From: Anaerolinea sp.
Lineage (GTDB): Bacteria > Chloroflexota > Anaerolineae > Anaerolineales > Villigracilaceae
Assembly: GCA_020720965.1 (NCBI GenBank)
Contig: DYNS01000225.1
Span: 1 to 5,235, forward strand
Length of the DNA stretch: 5,235 nucleotides
Direction of reading: 5' to 3'
In this document: piece by piece, positions 1 through 4,411 of the stretch
Numbering within the stretch: the first letter of the stretch is position 1
Layout of the letters: the number at the start of each line of letters is the position of its first letter
Notes under the pieces: generated by a model
What the model saw: the letters and a program-made list of their open reading frames with translations, nothing else
What the model was told of the DNA's origin: nothing
Database searches by the model: none
Position numbers and translations under genes: made by a program

Positions 1-293
1 GGGGTGGGCAGGGCGGCTTCGCAGGCGGCGAGGAGGGCGCGTCCGTGCCCCAGGCGGCGATATTCCGGCAGAACGCCGAGGGTGGCAATCCAGGAGAATC
101 CTTCGGAGATGCGAGGGTCTCCGGCGATGAATCCGACCATTTTGCCGCTTTCCACGCTTTTGAGCCGAATAACACCCGAATAGGTGAGGACGGCGATTAA
201 ATCCAGCAGGGGCCAGGCATCCTGGGGAAAGCAGACCTTCTCCAGGTGTTGCAGGGCGCTGAGGTCGAACAGGTTGGCGGGTTGGATGGGCAT
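1..293 (-). CDS. GNAT-family N-acetyltransferase, RimI-like (N-terminal 97 residues, 3' end off window)
   Basis: This gene starts at the ATG at 293-291 on the minus strand and is cut by the left edge. The start is fixed by an in-frame TAA two codons upstream (302-300) and by the lack of another good start before residue 52. No Shine-Dalgarno is visible. The visible part shows the GNAT N-terminal half: a helix region with LEKVCFPQDAWPLLDL (residues 17-32), a beta hairpin around GKMVGFIAG (50-58), then the acetyl-CoA motif A at about 69-90. There, IATLGVLPEYRRLGHGRALL carries the R-x-x-G-x-G pyrophosphate loop (R79, G82, G84). GNAT enzymes move an acetyl group from acetyl-CoA to an amine. The layout resembles RimI, which acetylates the N-terminus of ribosomal protein S18, but the acceptor site is off the window, so the substrate is unknown. 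Family assignment is firm; the RimI-like label is inference. Confidence 0.85.
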   Translation of the reverse strand, partial: MPIQPANLFDLSALQHLEKVCFPQDAWPLLDLIAVLTYSGVIRLKSVESGKMVGFIAGDPRISEGFSWIATLGVLPEYRRLGHGRALLAACEAALPT

Positions 294-306
294 GGGCTTT
301 TAAGAG

Positions 307-335
307 TCAAAGTCTCCCGGGGAGGGAGACTTTGA
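307..335 (-). terminator. Strong hairpin between the SPFH gene and the acetyltransferase, probable terminator
   Basis: TCAAAGTCTCCC (307-318) and GGGAGACTTTGA (324-335) form a perfect 12-bp stem with a 5-base loop. The hairpin lies 30 bases after the SPFH stop codon and 13 bases before the acetyltransferase start, with both genes on the minus strand. The base run after the stem is CTCTTAAAA on the minus strand (weak T tract) and TTTTA on the plus strand. Most likely it ends the nfeD-SPFH transcript. It would also lie in or beside the 5' leader of the acetyltransferase gene, so a role there is possible. Confidence 0.6.
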
Positions 336-364
336 TTTTACCTTACGTTGCCAGCGATTTTGGT

Positions 365-1258
365 TTACTTCTTCTGGACGAAGTTCTCCAACAAGCTGGT
401 AAATTCCATGGGGAAGATGTACTTGGTAGATGCCCCTGCGCCGATGGTTTTAAGGGTTTCAAAGTATTGCAGGGTCATGGTTTTTTGGTCAATTTGCTGG
501 GCGGCGGCAGAGATGGTGGCAAGCGCCTGGGCAAAACCTTCGGCATGAAGGTACTGGGCGGCGCGTTGCCCTTCGGCTTCCAGAATGGCGGCTTGTTTTT
601 GCCCTTCGGCTTTGAGGATGGCGGCTTGTTTTTCGCCTTCGGCTACGTTGATGGCGGCTTCGCGCGTACCGGTGGATTCGGTCACGTTGGCGCGGCGGAT
701 GCGCTCGGCAGACATTTGTTTGTTCATCGACTCTTGAATTTCACGCGGGGGAATAATCTCGCGGATTTCCACATTGGTCACTTTCACGCCCCAACGCTCG
801 GTCACTTCGTCCAACTTGGTTCGCAGGGTGATGTTGATATGCTCGCGCTGCGAGAGGACATCATCCAGGCTGATGCCGCCGATGACGGCGCGCAGGGTGG
901 TGGTTGCCATGCCCTGTGCAGCCAGTTCAAAGTTGCCCACTTGTAAAACCGACATGGTGGGGTCTAGCACTTTGTAGTACCAGATGAAATCCACCTGAAT
1001 CCCGGCGTTATCGCGGGTAATGGCGGTTTGGTGCGGAATTTCGCGCACCTGTTCGCGCAGGTCGGTCTTTACAGCCCGGTCTATAAACGGCAGAAGGAAA
1101 ACAATACCGGGTCCTTTGGTGCCAACACAGCGCCCCAGCCGAAAGACAACCATGCGTTGATATTCCGGCACAATGCGTATCATGTTGGCGACTACGGCAA
1201 CCACAATGACAAGCAGGATGCCAACAACACAAAACAGTGAAAGTACAGCAGCGTCCAT
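365..1258 (-). CDS. SPFH (stomatin/prohibitin/flotillin/HflK-C) family membrane protein, slipin/QmcA-like
   Basis: A 297-residue protein with a single N-terminal membrane segment (about residues 4-25, very rich in V, L and I). An SPFH/Band 7 domain follows (about 26-190), with family hallmarks such as GTKGPGIVFLLPFIDR (46-61), the segment TAITRDNAGIQVDFIWYYKV (78-97) and IREIIPPREIQESM (165-178). After it comes an Ala/Glu/Gln-rich coiled coil (about 184-258) and a short C-terminal tail. Length and order match bacterial slipins. Such proteins form large membrane-bound rings and are linked to membrane microdomains and control of membrane protein quality. The gene is second in an operon: nfeD ends only 9 bases upstream, and an AAAGGAG Shine-Dalgarno abuts that stop codon, so the two are very likely translationally coupled. 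Four 11-residue units starting AEG occupy residues 206-249. Slipin rather than flotillin is chosen from length and the NfeD partner. Confidence 0.93.
   Translation of the reverse strand: MDAAVLSLFCVVGILLVIVVAVVANMIRIVPEYQRMVVFRLGRCVGTKGPGIVFLLPFIDRAVKTDLREQVREIPHQTAITRDNAGIQVDFIWYYKVLDPTMSVLQVGNFELAAQGMATTTLRAVIGGISLDDVLSQREHINITLRTKLDEVTERWGVKVTNVEIREIIPPREIQESMNKQMSAERIRRANVTESTGTREAAINVAEGEKQAAILKAEGQKQAAILEAEGQRAAQYLHAEGFAQALATISAAAQQIDQKTMTLQYFETLKTIGAGASTKYIFPMEFTSLLENFVQKK
512..643 (-). repeat. Four tandem 33-bp units coding an 11-residue coiled-coil repeat in the SPFH gene
   Basis: Residues 206-249 of the SPFH protein read as AEGEKQAAILK, AEGQKQAAILE, AEGQRAAQYLH and AEGFAQALATI. The first two units match at 28 of 33 bases; the third and fourth drift. 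An 11-residue period suits a right-handed or straight coiled coil, as expected in the helical wall of an SPFH ring. The near-identical DNA could let the unit number change by slippage. Confidence 0.85.
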
Positions 1259-1262
1259 TTTT

Positions 1263-1269
1263 CTCCTTT
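1263..1269 (-). promoter_or_regulatory. Ribosome binding site of the SPFH gene, abutting the nfeD stop codon
   Basis: The minus strand reads AAAGGAG at 1269-1263, four bases before the ATG at 1258. The nfeD TAA (1270-1268) overlaps the first bases of this site, so ribosomes ending nfeD are already on the SPFH start region. This supports the ATG at 1258 as the start. Confidence 0.85.
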
Positions 1270-1870
1270 ATTCTTGTATCGCTTCGACAATCAGAATGAA
1301 CCCATCGCGGGCAAGAATGCGGACGGGAGTTCCCTCCGCGATTGCTTCTTTACTGCGGGCAGACCACAACTCGCCCCCGGCTTGCACCGTGCCATCTTCC
1401 TTTACCCGGCTGCGGGCTTCCCCCACCTGCCCCACCAGGGAATTGGGGTCGTTGGCTTGGGGTTTTTGCATGGCGGCAAGGGTTCGCTCGGTGAGCAACC
1501 ACAGCAGCCCGCCAAATAGAACAGAGACAACCAACGCCAGCAGGGGATTCACGCCAAAGGGGTTGCCCGCCTCGCCCCGAAACAACAGGCTGGAGCCGAG
1601 AGCCGTCAGCGCCGCTGTCAGCGCCAAAAGCCCCAAACGCCATTCCTTCTTTGCCAACGCCAGTAAAAATGGGAAGACCGCCAAAATAATCAGAATCGCT
1701 GCCCAAAGGTTGACCCCCACATGGTAGCCCAGGTATGCCGCCGCGCCCAAAGCCAAAAAGGCGGCGCTCTCAAACAAACCTGTGCCGGGCGTAAGCAAAC
1801 CAATCAGCCCCGCAAACACCCCCAAAACAAGGAGCATATACGCAATATTTGGGTTAAAAAGGGTATCCAT
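1268..1870 (-). CDS. nfeD: NfeD-like membrane protein, short form without protease domain
   Basis: A 200-residue protein with about five hydrophobic segments (roughly 9-27, 31-50, 54-73, 79-97 and 108-126) and a soluble C-terminal OB-fold domain (about 144-198). The OB part shows the family pattern: LVGQVGEARSRV (145-156), then GELWSARS (166-173), then EGTPVRILARDGFILIVE (179-196). NfeD proteins are partners of SPFH proteins and are often coded beside them. The OB domain is thought to bind the partner or help assemble it. Long NfeD forms carry an N-terminal ClpP-like serine protease domain; this one begins directly with membrane segments and has no such domain, so proteolysis is not expected. 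It is the first gene of the operon. The ATG at 1870 has a GGAGG four bases upstream and a TATAAT box 20 bases upstream. Confidence 0.92.
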   Translation of the reverse strand: MDTLFNPNIAYMLLVLGVFAGLIGLLTPGTGLFESAAFLALGAAAYLGYHVGVNLWAAILIILAVFPFLLALAKKEWRLGLLALTAALTALGSSLLFRGEAGNPFGVNPLLALVVSVLFGGLLWLLTERTLAAMQKPQANDPNSLVGQVGEARSRVKEDGTVQAGGELWSARSKEAIAEGTPVRILARDGFILIVEAIQE

Positions 1871-1874
1871 TGTT

Positions 1875-1879
1875 CCTCC
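1875..1879 (-). promoter_or_regulatory. Ribosome binding site of nfeD
   Basis: GGAGG on the minus strand ends four bases before the ATG at 1870. With the TATAAT box at 1896-1891, the predicted leader is only about 14 bases and is mostly this site. Confidence 0.85.
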
Positions 1880-1890
1880 AAGTCAGAATC

Positions 1891-1896
1891 ATTATA
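1891..1896 (-). promoter_or_regulatory. -10 box of the nfeD-SPFH promoter
   Basis: A perfect TATAAT on the minus strand, within TGTTGTATAATGA (1901-1889). The transcript would start near 1884. No hexamer like TTGACA is found 16-18 bases upstream. The same 13-base core recurs on the plus strand at 3375-3387 before another gene, which strengthens the promoter call. Confidence 0.65.
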
Positions 1897-1953
1897 CAAC
1901 AGCAAACAAAGCCATATACGCCCACCCGCCAAAAAGAGTTTCATGCGGACGGG

Positions 1954-1959
1954 TATAAT
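1954..1959 (+). promoter_or_regulatory. -10 box of the wecC promoter
   Basis: A perfect TATAAT (in GGGTATAATACGG) 55 bases before the wecC start codon; transcription would begin near 1966, giving a leader of about 49 bases. The -35 position holds an A-rich stretch, not TTGACA. A small imperfect inverted repeat, ACCCGCC (1924-1930) and GGACGGGT (1947-1954), spans the -35 side and could be an operator, though it is short. Confidence 0.6.
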
Positions 1960-2003
1960 ACGGCGTTGCCTGCCAAAACTCGGCGCAAAAAACTGCCTCT
2001 CAC

Positions 2004-2009
2004 AAGGAG
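2004..2009 (+). promoter_or_regulatory. Ribosome binding site that decides the wecC start
   Basis: AAGGAG lies five bases before the GTG at 2015. Another in-frame GTG at 2009 overlaps the site itself and cannot be served by it, so 2015 is the better start. Confidence 0.8.
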
Positions 2010-2014
2010 TGAAC

Positions 2015-3319
2015 GTGAACTTTCAAAAAATATGTATTCTTGGGTTGGGTTACATTGGGCTTCCCACCGCCAGCCAATTTGCCGCGCACGGCATTCAGGT
2101 CAGAGGGGTGGATGTAAACCCACAAGTCATTGAGACCCTGCAAGCCGGTAAACTCCACATTCACGAACCCGGCTTGGGCGAGGCGGTACGCCTCGCAACC
2201 CAAAGCGGGATGCTTACCGTGTCTCACACCCCTCAAGAAGCCGATGCCTTCCTCATCGCCGTCCCCACCCCCTTCTTTGCAGAAGAAACCGGCGAATATA
2301 ACGGTCAGCCCTACAAAAAGGCGGATATGCGTGCCGTTGCCTCGGCAGCGCGGGCAATTGTGCCGTTTTTACGCCACGGCAACCTGGTCGTTTTAGAATC
2401 CACCTCCCCGCCGCGCACCACAACCGACCTGCTTCTCCCCATTCTGGAAGAATCCGGTCTTAAAGCCGGTGTGGATTTTTACGTTGCCTACTCGCCAGAG
2501 CGGGTTCTACCCGGTCAGATTCTGCGGGAACTGGTGGAAAATGCCCGCGTCATCGGCGGCATTGACCCTGCCTCGGCGCAGGCGGGCGCAGACCTGTACG
2601 CCGCCTTTGTGCGCGGAGAAATCCTGCAAACCGATGCCACTACCGCCGAAATGGTGAAGTTGATGGAAAACACCTACCGCGATGTGAACATCGCCATCGC
2701 CAACGAATTTTCCCGGCTCGCCGAGCGCTTTGGGGTGAATGTATGGGAAGCGATTGGGCTGGCAAACCTGCATCCGCGTGTCAAGATTCTGCGTCCCGGT
2801 CCGGGGGTTGGCGGGCACTGCATCAGCGTAGACCCCTGGTTTTTTGTCGAATCCGCCCCGGAATTGAGCAAACTCATTCTCGCCGCCCGGCAGGTAAACG
2901 ATTCGCAACCCCATTTGGTGGTGCAGAAGGCAAAAATCGCCGCCGGTAAAAGCCTTTCCGGTGTACGGGTCGCCGCCCTGGGCTTGGCATACAAACCAGA
3001 CGTGGACGACCTGCGCGAAAGCCCCGCCGCCGAGGTGGTACACCTGTTGCAGGCGGAAGGAGCGCAGGTAAAAGCCTACGAGCCGTTCAAGCCCCAGGCA
3101 GGCTTGCCAGGGATTGAGCAGACCCTCAGCCTGCAAGAAGCGGTGGCAGAAGCAGACCTGATTCTCCTGTTGGTGGAACATACCCAATTCCGCACCCTGC
3201 CTCCAGAGCAGTTAGCCGCCCTCACCCCCGCCCGCCAGGTAGTGGATGCAGTCGGCGCGTGGAACGGGGAGGAGTGGCACCGGGCTGGTTTTCAGGTGCA
3301 TCTTTTGGGGGTGGGCTAA
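2015..3319 (+). CDS. wecC: UDP-N-acetyl-D-mannosamine dehydrogenase (WecC type)
   Basis: A 434-residue enzyme of the UDP-glucose/GDP-mannose dehydrogenase family. It oxidises C6 of UDP-ManNAc twice with NAD+ to give UDP-ManNAcA, a precursor of surface polysaccharide. The N-terminal Rossmann domain has G10-x-G12-x-x-G15 and the ribose-binding D33. LIAVPTPF (80-87) and LESTSPP (127-133) follow. The middle domain has YSPERVLPGQ (159-168), K215 and N219 in the helix before YRDVNIAIANE (221-231), and the catalytic C269 in PGPGVGGHCISVDPWFF. A C-terminal UDP-binding domain holds GLAYKPDVDDLRESPA (323-338). ERVLPGQ, RDVNIAIANE, NLHPRVKILRPGPG and HCISVDPWF are much closer to E. coli WecC than to Ugd. 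Length fits the family. Longer starts (for example ATG 1943) would lie across the promoter. No UDP-GlcNAc 2-epimerase gene (wecB), which supplies the substrate, is in the window. Exact sugar specificity is inference. Confidence 0.9.
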   Translation: MNFQKICILGLGYIGLPTASQFAAHGIQVRGVDVNPQVIETLQAGKLHIHEPGLGEAVRLATQSGMLTVSHTPQEADAFLIAVPTPFFAEETGEYNGQPYKKADMRAVASAARAIVPFLRHGNLVVLESTSPPRTTTDLLLPILEESGLKAGVDFYVAYSPERVLPGQILRELVENARVIGGIDPASAQAGADLYAAFVRGEILQTDATTAEMVKLMENTYRDVNIAIANEFSRLAERFGVNVWEAIGLANLHPRVKILRPGPGVGGHCISVDPWFFVESAPELSKLILAARQVNDSQPHLVVQKAKIAAGKSLSGVRVAALGLAYKPDVDDLRESPAAEVVHLLQAEGAQVKAYEPFKPQAGLPGIEQTLSLQEAVAEADLILLLVEHTQFRTLPPEQLAALTPARQVVDAVGAWNGEEWHRAGFQVHLLGVG

Positions 3320-3340
3320 GGGCAAAACCAGCCCCCACCC
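3282..3340 (+). repeat. Overlapping inverted repeats across the wecC stop codon
   Basis: GGGCTGGTTTT (3282-3292) and AAAACCAGCCC (3324-3334) are perfect 11-base complements with a 31-base loop. Inside the loop, GGGTGGGCT (3309-3317) can instead pair with AGCCC (3330-3334) and ACCC (3337-3340), leaving a two-base bulge. The two hairpins share their 3' arm and exclude each other. No T tract follows, so this is not a standard intrinsic terminator. It could slow RNA decay from the 3' end, aid a factor-dependent stop, or be chance. Confidence 0.5.
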
Positions 3341-3379
3341 GCTAACAGGAATGGTAGGAATGGCGAGTGGTGATTGTTG

Positions 3380-3385
3380 TATAAT
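3380..3385 (+). promoter_or_regulatory. -10 box of the secreted-protein gene
   Basis: A perfect TATAAT, six bases before the GTG at 3392, in the same TGTTGTATAATGA core as the nfeD promoter. The usual spacing from -10 to the first transcribed base puts the transcript start at about 3391-3393, on the start codon itself. No TTGACA-like box lies upstream. Confidence 0.6.
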
Positions 3386-3391
3386 GAAACC

Positions 3392-4357
3392 GTGAAGAAC
3401 TTCCTGCATACTTTTTTCGTTTTTGTCTTGCTTTTTGGGCTTGGCGGCGTAAACTACGGCACAGCCCAGGCACAGCAAGGCACAGGCTCGCAATATTTTG
3501 CCGATACCGGGCATCATGTCAGCGGGGAGTTTTTGTATTATTACCAGAGCGTTCCCAATGCAAATGTCATTTTTGGTTACCCCATCACCGAGCAGTTTAC
3601 CGATGAAGTGAGCGGGCGGCTGATTCAATATTTTGAGCGGGTGCGGTTTGAATACCAACCGGAAAGGGCTGCCGGTCAGCGGGTGCAGCTTTCTCCGCTG
3701 GGAGATTATGTCCAGCAACGGGCAGGCACATCCGCTTCTTTGGACGTATACACCCCGGTCGGCTGCCGATTTTACGCGGCAAGCGGCTATTCGGTTTGCT
3801 ACGCTTTTTTGGAATATTTTGACAAAAATGGCGGCGAAGCCATTTTTGGAATGCCCAAGTCTTCTTTTGTGTTCTATAACGGGCGGATTGTGCAGTATTT
3901 TGAACGCGCCCGGATGGAATGGTATCCCGAATACCCGGAAGGTCAGCGGGTGGTGCTGGCGGAGTTGGGCAAAATCTACTTCGATTTGGTTCCCGAAGAC
4001 CCAACTCTGTTGCAAGCCGTAAAGCCAGATAACTACCAGGGCGGGGTTCTTTCCATCAATGCGCGGGTTTTCACCTGGAAGGCTGTAACCCAACTGAATG
4101 ATGAGCAGACCGTATACGTGGTGGTGCAAGACCAAACCCTTAGCCCGGTGCAAGGCGCAACCGTTATTGTAACGGTGGAATGGGTGAACGGCGGTTCGCA
4201 GAGCATCGCTCAATCTACCAATGCGTTTGGGGTGGTGACAGTTCCGCTTTTGGTGCAATCTCAGCCGCACGGCAGTTTGATTAACGTGCGGGTGGAGGTG
4301 CTATACAGCGGCGGCTTAAGCAGCACAGCGGTAACATCTTTTCGGGTTTGGCAGTAA
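3392..4357 (+). CDS. Secreted protein with two aromatic-rich TGH/QYFER repeats and a C-terminal Ig-like region
   Basis: A 321-residue protein from the GTG at 3392. A longer reading from TTG 3374 would place the promoter inside the gene and spoil the signal peptide, so I reject it. Residues 1-27 form a clear signal peptide: K2, a hydrophobic core (about 4-20), and a cut site after AQA (25-27). Two related repeats follow, about 39-107 and 131-198. Each has a [T/S]G-x-x-V start, FLxY, IFGxP, then GR[LI][IV]QYFER[VA]R[FM]E[YW]xP and a closing LG. C125 and C136 are the only cysteines in the mature part and could form a disulfide. The rest (about 218-321) is beta-rich: VYVVVQDQTLSPVQGATVIV and TNAFGVVTVPL resemble bacterial Ig-like folds. 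No membrane anchor, LPxTG or catalytic motif is seen. Such repeats are, to my memory, common in exported Chloroflexota proteins and recall LGFP repeats. Function is unknown; binding to the envelope or a polymer is a guess. Confidence 0.9.
   Translation: MKNFLHTFFVFVLLFGLGGVNYGTAQAQQGTGSQYFADTGHHVSGEFLYYYQSVPNANVIFGYPITEQFTDEVSGRLIQYFERVRFEYQPERAAGQRVQLSPLGDYVQQRAGTSASLDVYTPVGCRFYAASGYSVCYAFLEYFDKNGGEAIFGMPKSSFVFYNGRIVQYFERARMEWYPEYPEGQRVVLAELGKIYFDLVPEDPTLLQAVKPDNYQGGVLSINARVFTWKAVTQLNDEQTVYVVVQDQTLSPVQGATVIVTVEWVNGGSQSIAQSTNAFGVVTVPLLVQSQPHGSLINVRVEVLYSGGLSSTAVTSFRVWQ
3506..3985 (+). repeat. Two diverged protein repeats within the secreted-protein gene
   Basis: Unit 1 covers 3506-3712 and unit 2 covers 3782-3985, with a linker of 69 bases. 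They align without large gaps: IFGYPITEQF against IFGMPKSSFV, GRLIQYFERVRFEYQP against GRIVQYFERARMEWYP, and GQRVQLSPLGDYV against GQRVVLAELGKIY. Likeness is clear in protein but patchy in DNA, which suggests an old duplication or recruitment of a family unit. Confidence 0.85.
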
Positions 4358-4372
4358 CCCAGGAACGGATTA

Positions 4373-4409
4373 AAACAAAAAAGCGGGAGTGTCTCCCGCT
4401 TTTTTGTTT
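4373..4409. terminator. Bidirectional intrinsic terminator between convergent genes
   Basis: GCGGGAG (4383-4389) and CTCCCGC (4393-4399) form a GC-rich 7-bp stem with a TGT loop. The stem is flanked by AAAACAAAAAA and TTTTTTGTTT, which extend it and give a T tract on both strands. It lies 15 bases after the secreted-protein stop and just before the homoserine dehydrogenase stop on the other strand, so it can end both transcripts. Confidence 0.95.
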
Positions 4410-4411
4410 GC

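Noticed and set aside
332..946. Long open frame on the plus strand with Gly/Phe-rich repeats (FGFQNGG, FGFEDGG, FGYVDGG)
   Set aside because: It lies antisense to the SPFH gene; its repeats are the reverse reading of the AEG..QAAI units, and no Shine-Dalgarno or family match supports it.
1173..1727. 184-codon plus-strand frame antisense to nfeD and the SPFH start
   Set aside because: Antisense to two well-supported genes; Arg/Ser/Pro/Ala-rich composition typical of a shadow frame.
1721..2014. N-terminal extension of wecC of up to 98 residues
   Set aside because: The extension overlaps nfeD and the promoter region, shows no domain, and the Rossmann fold begins right after the GTG at 2015, which has a good Shine-Dalgarno.
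1871..2014. Riboswitch or small RNA in the divergent intergenic region
   Set aside because: The predicted wecC leader is only about 49 bases and shows no strong stem or known aptamer pattern; two promoters explain the space.
2507..3187. 226-codon open frame antisense to wecC
   Set aside because: Shadow of a strongly conserved enzyme gene; the translation resembles no known family.
3374..3391. TTG at 3374 as start of the secreted protein
   Set aside because: It would put the TATAAT box in the coding region and add LYNET before the natural n-region of the signal peptide; no Shine-Dalgarno precedes it.
3212..4270. 352-codon open frame on the minus strand across wecC and the secreted-protein gene
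   Set aside because: It covers the end of one real gene and most of another in antisense, runs through the intergenic inverted repeat, and has no recognisable domain. The plus-strand frames have signal peptide, repeats and motifs.
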